Below, piece after piece: positions 1 through 19,200 of a DNA stretch of 64,000 bases. The notes beneath the pieces were generated by a model. It was not told the origin of the DNA, did no database searches, and saw only the letters and a list, made by a program, of their open reading frames with translations. The stretch is from Chrysogorgia sp. JL179-B06 (taxonomy: Eukaryota > Cnidaria > Anthozoa > Scleralcyonacea > Chrysogorgiidae): positions 526,001 through 590,000 of the forward strand of contig JAYKKM010000044.1 of NCBI GenBank assembly GCA_035772405.1, written 5' to 3'. How positions within the stretch are numbered: the stretch's first letter is position 1; each line of letters opens with the position of its first letter. The position numbers and the translations under genes were made by a program.

Positions 1-492
1 GAAAATAATATTTTCTTAAAAATAATGGATACACTACTAAAAAAAGTAATTTGTGGTCTTCAGATTTTACTCAAAAGTGCTCTCGAAAATGCAGGAAACC
101 CTAAATTCAAATATTTTCCGGAAGAGAACTCCCGGATATGTCGTCACTTTGTGGGAGGGTAGCCCACACACACGTAGTGCTGCCACTCACTACAATATAT
201 CTGCGCGTGCATATTTCGAAAAACGAGACATATAAGCATTGTTTTTTTTGGCGAAGAACTCATCCTTGTCGCCATTTAGAAAGCGAGGAGCGTAGCCAAT
301 CATTTACGAGAAGTAAATCGCAACAACGACAGCAGAAACTTCTATGACATGTCCATGCGAACTTTTTTGGTACCTTAAACTTTATCCATTCGTTTCTTTT
401 TGTTTGTTCCATATATTGTTTCTGAAGCTCTTCCTAAGAAGAAAGAACAGGAATAAATATTTAGAAATGAGTAATGTACTCGTATATGTATA

Positions 493-7147
<6,655 letters not shown>

Positions 7148-10100
7148 ATGGAAGACGACGAAGCTGGCCAGAAAGAAGAATTGGCTTTAGAAGAAGCCAA
7201 GGTAGCGCTAGTTTTACGTGTCATGTCTTTCAAAATAAGTAATTAATTTCATAATTCGTCGATAATTTGAAATTCCATTGCGTCACTAGAAATATGTCGA
7301 GGAACTCTATGAACTACGGGACCATTACTTCGAGAGAAATGGAATCGAAAAAGCGAAAGAGAAGTCGAAAGAGGTCGGTGAAAAGATGGTAGAAGTCAGA
7401 GAACAACTTGATAAGCTTCTAGGTCAGCATTCTGTAGATACAGTAGAATTAGACTAGACTTACTGTAGGGCCAGGGTGCATTCCATATGTACTGTAAGTA
7501 TTACTGCGCATATCAGTATTTGGCTTATCTTTTACGCTGTTGCACCACCATTTTTTGGAGTCCACGCCAGATATATATGATGTTGACATACATGGAATGT
7601 AGACTGGATTTAGGTCATGTCTTAGATACATGTATAAATTAAGGTTAATGACTTAGCAAGATCACTTTGTTAGGACCACAGAGCTATCTCATGCTGACAA
7701 TGGTCAATACACCATTGTGTACACGAGCAAGGAACTGTTGCAAGAGTACAACCTTTGTTCAACCAAAAACAAAGGCACGTTATCCTATAGGCCCCTACCC
7801 CAGGTACGCCAGTCATGACTTTAGTCATTCTAGCATTTACTTCCCTGCAATAAGCCTACACGAGTAGTCACTAAAAGAATGAAATAAAAAATTAAAACTC
7901 TTCTTTTTTATACATATCTCAATAGTTTTTAGAAATTACTTGTTACTGTGGCACTAGAAAAAACTTTTTGTAATATTCGTCAAAATTTTATATAAAAAAT
8001 TTAATAGTGGCGGGAAGTGGTGTCCCCAGCCCACACTTCACCCATGGTGAAGCCCAGTCCAGGACATGAGGGCAAAGTCCTTTCCAAAAGGAATGAGGAC
8101 CCTTACCCTCATTCCGACCTCCCGTTTCTGAGGACCCAGATCCTCTGAACTGCACTTCCCATCACCCATATTTTGCCACACGATTTGCGTAGAATCATTA
8201 ATTATGAAATTAATGTATTTCATCCCACCAACCTGGATGACTTGACAACAAAAACAGTTTGAAACCACATTCAAGTGCTACTTACTAAGCTTGCCTTCCA
8301 CACATGTGCATCTGTCATTTCTTGAATAATAATATTGAAATGTTTTAGGTATGTGTCATAAAAAAGCACATTACTTTTACCTTCGCGGGAGAACGCTAAA
8401 TGTCTTGCCCACCTACGACCCCCAAGCACAAGAAGCATTGTCGCGTGCCGTGAAACTTGACCCTCTGTTGGTCGATGCTTGGAACGACCTTGGGGAATGC
8501 TTATGGAAGAAAGGGGACATTGAAGGTGCAAAGAATTGCTTTACAGGAGCATTGGAACATGTAGGAAAAAGTTCAGAACTACTAATTCATTTAACATTAC
8601 ATTTCATTATTTAATCTGCTTCGTTCCACTTGGAAATACATATCAATCATCAATTCTTGTCACATATTGTAGCATTCAAAATAATGGAGGATCAGTGGTT
8701 TATGATTTGTCTGCCAGAAATAAATCATGTCAAGCTTATCTTTAAGGGACTGTGCAGGGGGTGGGACTGGGGGAGCTTCAGCACCGCACTGTTTTGCACA
8801 GTTAAAAAATATTAAAAATAGGTACACAATGCGTACATGCGTCTGCTGTTGAAGTGAAAATTAGATGAAGATAATGACCATACAGTATAACGATAGATCA
8901 GGGGTGGCGGAACTGGAATAGGGGGCTATGGAGTTGCAACCTCCAATCATCCTACCCCGTCTTGTTTTGCATTACAAACTTTCTGGTCAAAAACCTAATT
9001 AGATTCTTTAAAAATTCTCAAAATTTACAGCAATATTTTAGCATTTGTTAGTCTTAGAAATATTAAAAAAAATTTCATATAAATTAACATGAGCTTGGGG
9101 TACCTGTGGATTTGTCACGCCAGATGCAAAAACATATAGAGAGTTTTAAATTAAAACGTTAAAGAATCTGACGTTCACACTTTGTGATAGCTAGCCTAGC
9201 TTTAATAGGATTAGTTATTTTTAACAGTCATGCAGAGTTTAGTGCATGTATTTGAATTAGGGCACTTATATATATAAGCGCTGTATTTACGCTATTGAAC
9301 CATGCTAGAGAAATCCAGCTTGTACTGCATACACTAACTTTACTTGAATTATGTATTTGGAAGTAATTTAATTTGTTGGACTACAGTACTGTACCACATT
9401 AAATTGATGTACTATTCTGAAGGTGTGTATTTTTGATTGCCATTACATAGTCAAAGAACAAGATGTCTCTACGGAATCTCTCAATGGTGCTACGACAGAT
9501 TGGAAAAGGTAGCTGATGTTTGTGAAAATCAAATGTTCCTTGTTTTTTCCCCAATGACTTTTTACATACAATATGTATTTATTATCTATGGTACTTTCTG
9601 ATAAAAATTCCTTAATATTATCATCAGCAATTTTTATCAGAAAGTGCCATTTAAGATTATAAATATATAAAACGACCAAACATGCTGGTTTAATTTATAC
9701 TTGTTGCAAATATTATGTCCTCAGATCCACAACAGAAAATTGACAACATCAAACTGAGTGTTGAAAAGGCAAAAGAGGCTGTTTCGCTTGATTTAGTTGA
9801 CGGCGTATCATGGTGTGAGTACCGTACACCTAAATACTTGTTCACCATGAAATGTTTGCACATTTACAAGTCGTTATGTCTGACTTTCTCATTCCTGTTT
9901 CAACGATAGATATTTTGGGGAATGCTTATCTATCTTTATTCTTCCTTGGATCTCAGTCACCATCCTTACTCAAACGATGCCTGGCCTCCTATACTCGAGC
10001 AGTTAAGTACATTGTGTGATTTTTAATGAGATCCTTTATTGAAATTATTTTATTGTATTATCCTTACCTGAATTACAAAATCTAGGGATTACAGTATGAC

Positions 10101-13100
10101 CCTCTCTCTAGGCAAACCTTACCCCCCCCCCGCCAATTAGTCAATTGTCAGTTATGACTTAGCAATTGCAAAACATCCTTTGTCTTATGCACACAACAGC
10201 ACACTAATGCACACTGTTTTGCATCCTATTGAGATACAGAACTTAGAATTAGATGTGTGAAGTTCATCGTCCAGGTTGTTATAGTCTTGAGAAAGACTAT
10301 TGTTGGTGACTGACATTTTGACAGCCTCAGCGGCGGTCATCTTCAGAGTCAAGAAAGACTATTGTTGGTGACTGACATTTCGACGGTATCAGCGGTGGTC
10401 ATCTTCAGAGTCAAGTCTTGACTCTGAAGATGACCGCTGCTGCAGAGGTCGTCGAAACGTCAGTCACCAACAATAGTCTTTCTCAAGACTACAACAACCA
10501 GGTTCAAACCATTTACTTTATTACGAACTTAGAATTCTTACAAAATACTGCACTCATTGTTTCAATTGAAGCTATAATGGAATCCATCTACATTAAGTTC
10601 TTGGCAATATTTTAAAGTGCCTATATCACTTGTGGGATCTTTACATATTTATAGTAATTGGAACATTCTAAGAAGATTTGTAATATATCTTCTCAGGCGA
10701 AAATTTCATCTTCATGGACTTTTTTGCAGTTAAAGTTACCGGATATGACATCAAATGAGGAATTTTTGAAGCAAGAAACAAAAGAAAACTGATTTGCATT
10801 GCCTCATTTGATGTCATATCCGGTAACTTTAACTGCAAAAAGATGAAATTTTCGCCTGAGAAGATATAGTACAAATCTTCTTAGAATGTTCCAATTACTA
10901 TAAATATGTAAAGTCCCACAAGTGATATAGGCACTTTAATGATTATTAATTTTAACAATGAAATTTATTTTTGAAGGAAAAAGACCCTGTTGCTGCCAGT
11001 AACCCAGATTTACATTTTAATCGTGCAATGGTTTGTACTACAGTAACTTTACAATTATGTGTAATAAAAAAGTATGAATACATCTCAGCAGTTGACCACC
11101 TTTTCGCTTTACTTATATATAGCACACAGTTTTGATATCACACATACAGTAGGCGTTTCAGGCACTTTTTGGGTAAATTTGGGTAATATTGCTGTTAAAT
11201 ATTAATAAAATTTTATATTTGAACTGTTTTAATATTTAAAGTAATATGTTTTAATTAACATAATATATTAGAGTTGTTTTCCAGTTGCCCGGTTTAAAAT
11301 TATACCAAGGGCTATATATCACACACGATAGATGAAGTACTCCCCTATTTTGTTGAGGAAACCATTCATGAGAAATTTAGTCACATATGAAATTGCACTG
11401 CATCCGATGATCGACAATCGACTCTTAATTTTTCGGCAAAAATGTTTTGCTACCCAAACATAACTGCCCAGGTACGCATATGATATCACACATGAACTCA
11501 CATGGTATTTTGGCCGTCCAGAGTGACCACTTTTTGACCAATATGGTCGTTCTTCTTCAGCCAATCTCAGGGCTTTCGCTTAATTCTGAAGTAGTCACGT
11601 CACTGTCAGACTTAGGCTCCAAAAGGACATTTCTGATTCATGGAGTGCCAGGGGTGGTGGTCTATACTACTCCTGCAAAACGGGAATCTTAGCAATACAA
11701 TTTTTAGCAATTGGAGAAATAATTCATAGGTAGCAAATTCAACTTTATTATCAACGACCTGTTCCCTGGCATTTAGCAGCTTTTCGTAAAAACAAACCTA
11801 CAGAGACGATTTTGCTTGTTATTGTTCACCGTTTGCCCGCGCGCAAATCTAGAACACTTACGTTCCAGCGTTCGTTCTTCTCCAAAAATTAAATAGAATA
11901 TTAAATAAAATATAGCCAGCGATTTGCTAGTACCCGGCGGAGCTTTGGGGCGTGAGCTGAGTCTTAGCGAAAGCCCTGATAATGTTTTGAATGCTTTTCT
12001 CTTTGCTGTACGTAATCTAAGTGCATAGTGAACATTAAAAGCTCGAAAACTCTTTGTTATAGGCACATTAGGGTGGTCCATATTTTATTTATTTTTTATT
12101 TTGTATAGTCTCAACCTCTTAAATGGTTCCAATTGGGTTAAAAATGCTGTGTATAAAATTGTATTAAAAACTATTGATATTTAGGGGTAGCTCAAGGACC
12201 CTGAAATTTTTACTATAGTATCGCTATGAGAAAAATCAGCCAAATTGTTCAATATCCTATAAGTCCTCAGGGGAGTGTCGGATTGGTCTAAAAATCCATT
12301 AGTGAGTAGTTTAGACCTGGTTTCCTATTTGACTTTTAGACAAATATAGCCAAAATGTATGGTTTCCGAGATATAGAGCTCCAAACTTTTTTAACCAATG
12401 AGAATTTTAAGAACTTTGGAGCCCTATATCTCGGAAACCATACATTTTTGGCTATAAGTTTGTCTTAAAGTCAAATAGGAAACCAGGTCTAAACTACTCA
12501 CTAATGGATTTTTAGACCATCCGACACTCCCCTGAGGACTTATAGGATATTGGACAATTTGGCTGATTTTTCTCATAGCGATACTATAGTAAAAATTTCA
12601 GGATCCTTAAGTTACCCCTAAGTATCAATAGTTTTTAATACAATTTTACACACAGCATTTTTAACCCAATTGGAACCATTTAAGAGGGTGAGACTATACA
12701 AAATAAAAAAATAATAATATATGGACCACCCTAAGGCACATTAAGGCTAAAGTTAGTGTCAACATTCTGTATTATTGGCAGGTTTACCGATATCAGGAAG
12801 AGTATCAGCTTTGCCTGGAAGGACTTAATAAGGCATTACTCTACGACCCTGGTTGGGAAGATCCATTGAATCTTCAGGCGAAACTGCTGAAATATCTTCA
12901 AGATGTTCTGAAACTCATTCATAATAAAGTGAGAAAACTTTAGTGTTGGTGGTTTTATTTGACAAACAAGGTGTTATTGACGTGTTCTTTCATAAACCAA
13001 TTAATATGGCTGAGCTCCGGAATCCTCCAATATGGTAGGCTTGGACTGAGCTTTGTGCCATGGCACATGGGCCCGTTTTGATATCCCCGAAAGGGGGCCT

Positions 13101-15175
13101 GGCCAGACACCCATAATGTCACACACCCAATGTCTAAGAACTGCGTTCACCCTCCCATGCACAGTTGAGTCCTGCGAGAGAACATTCTCAAAGTTGCGCT
13201 TCATCAAGAATCGACTGAGATCTCTGCTTAGTCAACAGCATCTGGAAGCAGTAATGATTTGTTCTGTAGAAGTTGATTTACTGTAGGCTATTGATAACGA
13301 GGCAGTGTATTAAAAACCTGCGTCAAAGTCCTCGGAAATGAAACAGCTTCTTATGTTCTGAAACGTTACAAATGTTATGTTCTAAATGTTGAAAATGTTC
13401 CGAAATAATCATAATGTTTTCTTTTTCTTATTTATTGTTCTGGATCTGGTTCTCAAATTGCAAATATTGCATGTTCACATGGATAGACGGGCTCCTTCCC
13501 GGCTGAAATGGCAAGACCCCTAAATTGGGCCCAGTCCAAGATCCAAAACACTGCCTAAGCAACACTCTACTTTTTGACTACTATCGGATAAAATATTAAT
13601 ATTACTTGGACATTGTTTAGGGCAAATTGAAACCTAAAAGACTCCAGTCAATGATACATTCCTTGAAAGAACAAGATCTGGGACCTTATAGCGGTGGTAA
13701 ATACACCAGTAACTCGGGCAAGACCGTCAGCTTAGACCATGTTGTGTTGAGCAATTTGAGTGTTGGTCTAAATGCTAATAAAGTAATTTCAGGAAAAGTG
13801 GTTGGAGTTGTGGCCTATGATGAACCTGTGCCATTGTAAGTACTGTACATCATTTGAGAAACAGGTCGATCATTAACCATGTTCTACGTTTGTTTGACCT
13901 TATTTTATCTAAGATTGCACCCTTGACTAGTACTTCCTCCCCCTCAGTCTTTTTGATGATCGACTGTAAAAATAGCAAATGATTTAAATTTTCGCATCTC
14001 ATTAATTATTAGTTTGTTTATCTGTGACACCCTTTTGGCATATATATAAGACCTATTTATTTTATTTTATCTCGTCTTACTCTGATGAAGGGCTGCGCTT
14101 GAAACGTCAGTATTTCGTTACTAAAAATCTTGGCAGTTTACCACCTTTTCACTTTGCTATATATCCAAAACACTGTCTACGCAGTACTCTTTTTGTACTT
14201 CTTTTTAAGTCTATTAAAGGCTAGCTGTCACGAAGTATGAAAGTCAGATTCTTTAATCTATAATTTTAACATGTATAATTAGTTTAAATGTGTAATTAAC
14301 ATGTATAATTAGTTTAAATGTATAATTAACATGTATAATTAGTTTAAATGTATAATTAACATGTATAATTAGTTTAAATGTATAATTAACATGTATAATT
14401 AGTTTAAATGTATAATTAACATGTATAATTAGTTTAAATGTGTAATTAACATGTATAATTAGTTTAAATGTGTAATTAACATGTATAATTAGTTTAAATG
14501 TATAATTAACATGTATAATTAGTTTAAATGTATAATTAACATGTATAATTAACATGTATAATTAGTTTAAATGTATAATTAACATGTATAATTAGTTTAA
14601 ATGTATAATTAACATGTATAATTAGTTTAAATGTATAATTAACATGTATAATTAGTTTAAATGTATAATTAACATGTATAATTAGTTTAAATGTATAATT
14701 AACATGTATAATTAGTTTAAATGTATAATTAACATGTATAATTAGTTTAAATGTATAATTAACATGTATAATTAGTTTAAACGCACATACTGTTGTAAAT
14801 CATGTTGTTTCATTTTTCTAGCACTTTTCCTATCGTAGACTCCGAAGGAACATGTTTTCCAGTGACCCTTTACAATTTAAAAGCTGGATGTGGAGTTATT
14901 GTTGGCGATACAGTTGCTATCCCAGAACCATTCATACAGTCAACTGATTTTATTGAAAATAACCAAGTAAGCAATCATCATTTCAAGTGAATTTGTATGT
15001 TTACATGTAACGAGTGAACTTTTTAGATCATTTGCATTTTCACTTCTTCTTTCAGGTTTTCAAATTTTCATCTATCCGAGTTGAAAATCCTCTTGTTATG
15101 ATCGTCAACAGAAGAAAACTTGCTGCGGACAAACTTGCACCATCTACGATATCATTTACACTAAAGAGCGAATGA
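7148..15175 (+). CDS. TTC5: Tetratricopeptide repeat protein 5 (TTC5/STRAP), 11 exons, 439 aa
   Basis: Exons are 7148-7201, 7290-7422, 8349-8560, 9451-9508, 9725-9814, 9910-10001, 10977-11030, 12782-12928, 13621-13835, 14822-14966 and 15056-15175 (TGA). Phases agree throughout and the product is 439 aa, against about 440 aa in human. The N-terminus LRDHYFERNGIEKA, the TPR helices (VKLDPLLVDAWNDLGE; SLRNLSMVLRQI; ASNPDLHFNRAM) and the C-terminal OB-fold (GVIVGDTVAIPEP; FSSIRVENPLLMIVN) follow the human protein along its whole length. TTC5 is a p300/p53 cofactor and also binds nascent tubulin chains to trigger tubulin mRNA decay (family knowledge). It is complete, with no frameshift. Introns hold MITEs, a hAT fragment, a Penelope-like remnant and a 30-bp minisatellite. 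Confidence 0.97.
10271..10505. repeat. Inverted and direct repeats with a GAAACGTC core
   Basis: Two head-to-tail units of about 75 bp are followed by one inverted unit. Each contains the motif CTGAAGATGACCGC...GTCGAAACGTCAGTC (third copy at 10428-10475). The flanks GACT/AGTC can pair around it. This resembles the hammerhead-like tails of Penelope-type retroelements. It lies in TTC5 intron 6. Confidence 0.5.
10616..10935. mobile_element. TTAA-flanked MITE
   Basis: The element begins AGTGCCTATATCAC and ends GTGATATAGGCACT. TTAA flanks it on both sides (10612-10615, 10936-10939). It is almost a complete palindrome of about 320 bp. It lies in TTC5 intron 6, directly before exon 7. Confidence 0.85.
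12069..12733. mobile_element. hAT-type foldback MITE, about 665 bp
   Basis: Terminal inverted repeats start TAGGGTGGTCCATA and extend about 320 bp inward, so the element is a near-perfect hairpin. An 8-bp direct repeat AGGCACAT flanks it (12061-12068 and 12734-12741). An 8-bp target duplication with a TAGGG terminus is the hAT pattern. It lies in TTC5 intron 7 with no coding capacity. Confidence 0.8.
13111..13287 (+). pseudogene. hAT transposase C-terminal fragment
   Basis: The translation contains TAFTLPCTVESCERTFSKL and KNRLRSLLSQQHLEAVMI, the hAT C-terminal dimerisation block found in hAT/ZMYM1-like transposases. Only about 55 aa remain, ending in a stop. It sits in TTC5 intron 8 and is a dead remnant. 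Confidence 0.75.
13547..14215 (+). mobile_element. Penelope-like/retrozyme-type remnant pieces around TTC5 exon 9
   Basis: Piece A (14086-14205) contains CTGATGAAGGGCTGCG and TTGAAACGTCAGTATTTCG, then ATCTTGGCAGTTTACCACC. Piece B (about 13872-13985) contains TTCTACGTTTGTTTGACC and ATCGACTGTAAAAATAGC. A 3' part of A recurs at about 13547-13592, upstream of exon 9. The same A and B pieces occur at 46677-46998 in the opposite order. No reverse transcriptase is left. Confidence 0.5.
14266..14780 (+). repeat. 30-bp minisatellite
   Basis: About 17 tandem copies of a 30-bp unit (core ACATGTATAATTAGTTTAAA) with very little divergence lie in TTC5 intron 9, ending about 40 bp before exon 10. There are no unique spacers between units. 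Confidence 0.95.
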
Positions 15176-16242
15176 TGTGTTTTTTTATAGTGATGGGCGA
15201 TACCGATACTTCCGATACCTTTTGTATCACAACAAAGCGCGAAATAACTGCTAGCTGGTCGCCCAAGTCAATCTTAGCTCGGACATGCATGCCGCTTTTA
15301 TGACCGGACAAATTATTCAGCTAAAGCCTGAAAAAAAGCTTTAATTCCGTAATCGCCATTGGTAAACTCCTTCACGTAAAACACATTGCGCTTTAGCTTA
15401 TGTTAGCCGTTGCGTTTACACGCGATACAAGACTGAAAATGTGCGAAACCGTCACCTAATTGTCTGGAGCAATTTGAAAATCATTTCCAAGCGGTGGTGT
15501 GAGATGAAAACGGCACGCTCAGCCTTGGTATCGTGTCAACACAAATGAAATGCCGATACTTTTCAGCTTTAATTTATTTAATAAGCAGTCCAGAACTATA
15601 CACAACTATACTGTACAAAGTTTTTTTATTTTTTAAAATGGTTACAAACCATGCGTAAAACATTATTTCGACTGGTCTTATCCACTGGTCATTGTTCGGT
15701 CCTCTAGTCCCTTCCGCGATGTAATGTATGTGAATGTCAAACTGTCAGTCGTTTATTTTGACAGTATTGTATCGATTTGGTATCGATACTTCCGAAAGGG
15801 ATACTCCAGCCAAAATACAAATGTAGTTCATATGAAAGATCTTACTGACTTTAGTTTATTTCCAAAGTTTCAGCATTCCTATCAATTTAGTTAAGAAGAT
15901 ATGGCTAGTTGAAGTTGAAAATTTGAGGATTTTGACGCCATATTGGTTTTGAAAATATCACGTCATTGATTGATTCTTTATCGGCAGTGGAGTTGTTAAT
16001 TAGTCGAAATAAACTATTTAGTTCCTCGTGCAGGAAAATAGAGCAGCTTGTTAGGCATAATACGAGATAGAATTACTCAGTGACTTCATATTTGAGAAAC
16101 AAATATGCCGTCAAAATCCTCAAATTTTCAACTTCAACTAAACTAAAGTCAGTAAGATCTTTCATATGAACTACATTTTGTATTTTGGCTGGAGTATCCA
16201 TTTAATAAGCTCGTCGGCGCTTCATATCACTCGTGCCGTCTG
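15176..16242. other. Intergenic region, tail-to-tail TTC5/OXA1L, filled by two MITE-like elements
   Basis: An element with ends GATACCGATACTTCCGATACC and TATCGATACTTCCG lies at about 15190-15797. Directly after it, 15799-16199 is a foldback element whose arms (GGATACTCCAGCCAAAATAC outward) include a second inverted block around TCAAATTTTCAACTTCAAC. The second element ends 43 bp downstream of the OXA1L stop codon, so it probably supplies its 3' UTR or polyadenylation region. No gene is visible. Confidence 0.65.
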
Positions 16243-19200
16243 CTACATGTTCGCAGTAAACTTATTCCTTGAAGTGTTTCTCCCTTTCTTTTGTTTTCTG
16301 CTCTTTTTAAATAGTTCTTTGTTACTTTGGGCGAGCGGGTTCTTTTCGAAAGTCTCTTGGAGAGGTTCTTTAGCTGCCATTTCGAAGGCTTTTTGTTTCT
16401 GTTTCTCGTTGTGTCGGATCAGGGCGAGGTTTTGCGAGTTCTTGTAACCTGGAATGTATAATTATATATAAAATAATGAAGATAAATGCAAGCCTCGATA
16501 ACTCCATAGAGACTAGCCTACGTCATAGTCTGAAATTTGAAAAACACAGACTATGAACCAGCGCCGTTAATCGTGTTCTGTGACGTAGCTACTATAAGGA
16601 ATTTAAATAGTAGACCATGATTGGTCGCTTAGAAAATTTAGTTAATACGTGATATTCAATTGGTTAAGAACATCTTCCGTGAAGACAATTTGACAGTTTG
16701 TCAGCCGCCTCAACGTTTCCTTGTAAACGAGACTATTAAAGAGTTTGCTAATACTTTCAAAGGATGACTGTTTATAGTCGGCATAATTTTGGTTCGAGGA
16801 TGATCAAACAGTCGAAGAGATGCGGGAATCGAATTGTTAATCATACGATATTTCATGGTAGCCGTCGAGTGCCGATTCTCGTTATGAACTAAGTTTGAAC
16901 TAAGTTTGCTCTTCATATGATTTCTTAAACTTTTATTGAATACTCGTTAGTTGCTATAAGCATAGACTTGTTCCAAGTCTGCCTCTTGATTGTTTCGGGT
17001 TTGTTTAAAGACGAGTTTACTTCGAGACAGGTTCTTTTCAAAACCTTGAAACAAACCCGTCTTTGAAACCAAACCACTCTCGAAATAAACCCGTCTTCTT
17101 GAAACAAACCCGTCTTTAAATAAACCCGAAACAATCAAGAGGCAGACTTGGAGCAAGTCTATACTATAAGGCATAAACACAATCTATAAGCATTGCGAAT
17201 AATCGGCATAAATTACAGAACACACAATTTGGACGAGCGTCTGTACGCAGGCTACATAGAGACACGCTAGGGTGAACTTGATTCAAACGCTTTTAAAAGA
17301 ACACTCCACCACAAAAACAAGTGTTTCTTAAATGAAAGTTCTTTGTCGCCTTACATGAGAATGGGTATTAGTTTTCTTCTAATCGTTTTAGTTTGAGAGA
17401 AATTTGGCTTAATCGTATTTTTTGTAAATAATTGAAGGCCGCCATTTTTGTTCTGATTGCGGGCGAATCAGTGGGGCGAATGCGGTCGCTCCCATTAATT
17501 TTTGACGTCATTCAGCGATAGAAACACTTCGAAAAGAAATTCTTCACAACAGACTAAGACCACGTTATTGTCATGTTATTGTGATGGGTTTCTTTGTGTA
17601 GTCAATGACGCCAAAAATTAATGGGGGCGACCGCAATCAGAACAAAAATGGCGGCCTTCAATTTAAAAAAATACGATGAACAAACCCAAATTTTTCTAAA
17701 ACTAAAATGATAGGCGACGAAGAATTTTCATTTAAGCAACATTTGTTTTGGGGGTGCAGGAGTGTCCCTTTAACTAAAAAATTTGAAATAAATTTAGCTG
17801 CCACTCCACAGTCACTTGCCCCCCGTCCTCCCAGTCAATTTCTATGAATACAATACCTGCTTTTAGATTTTCCATGAAACCACCAGAGTCTGAAGCTGCT
17901 TTCGAATGATCGACCATTTTAGGAATGCCAAATAACTTTCGGACACCTTCGATTCGTAGAAAGACCATTTGACCGAGGGAGAAAGTATTAGAAGTCAACC
18001 AATATGCGAATATTCCCTGTCAAGAAAGAACTATTAAGTGCAATCGTGTATTTCGACTGCATATGCAGTTGCATTTCGAATTCAGAGTACCAATGTTTTC
18101 GAAGGGGATGTTTATAAAAGGAATGGAACGAGTTACCGAAAGATATCCTTAGAAGTTTTTAAATCTAAGCTTACTGATTTTTAGCTCTTGTTTAATTAAA
18201 GTGCCCCTAACCTCAAAATGTTTTATTGTCTTATTTGGAAGAACTTTTAAAATGATAAAGCAACTTCTTTTGAACATTTTCACTTCGCTTTCTTTTTGAG
18301 ATATATCAGTTTGTTTGATATGCAAATATCTGGAATTTCGTCACACATGCATAATGAGTTATCAGAGAATGTTATATATCTTTGCGTTCATGAAATAAAA
18401 ACACTAAAGTGTGAATAACACGTGTGTGCGTTTCTCCCACAACACCAAACTTCTTGATTTTAAAGGATTTCGTTCGAGAATGAAAGAGATACACACATTT
18501 CTCCAATAATTCATTATGCATGTGTGACGAAATTCCAGACCCTTTGCATATCAAACAAACTGATATATCTCAAAAAGAAAGCAAAGAAACGAAAATCTTC
18601 AAAAGAAGTTACTTTATCATTTTAAAAGTTCTTCCAAACAAGACAATAAAACATTTTGAGGTTAGGGGCACTTTAACTATATAATTTTAACGTTGATTTT
18701 ATAACGTAATATTTAATGCAAAGATACCTTTTTGTTTTACATATTTGGTGCGATGTCGAAAAGGACTTTACCGAGTAGATGTAGTGTTTTTAATTTAACC
18801 AGCTGTTGTGGTCTAGTGGTTACCACACATGTCTATGAGCTGAGAGACACAGGTTCAAATGCTGGGTTGGACCACCACTCAGGGTCTTAAAATAATTGAG
18901 GAGAAAGTGCTGCCTTTGCAACAACACCAGCAAATGGTAAGACTTTCTCGGAAAACGACCTTAAATCGTAGGCCCCTCGGAACTCCTATCAGTTGGGTCC
19001 TCCATTCACCTAAGAGTGATAAACTGAATAGTCGAACGCTTAAAGTGCCCCTAACCTCAAAATGTTTTATTGTTTTATTTGGAAGAACTTTTAAAATGAT
19101 AAAGTAACTTCTTTTGAAGATTTTCGTTTCTTCGCTTTTTTTTGGAGATATATCAGTTTGTTTGATATGCAAATGTACGGAATTTACGTCACACATGCAT

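Noticed and set aside
53..350. Further 3' exon of CNBD1 or start of another gene
   Set aside because: Several short frames exist but none has both a credible acceptor and similarity to CNBD1, whose human protein ends about where the 581-514 exon does.
14253..14790. CRISPR-like regular repeat array
   Set aside because: The 30-bp units are contiguous without unique spacers, and the genome is eukaryotic; it is a minisatellite.
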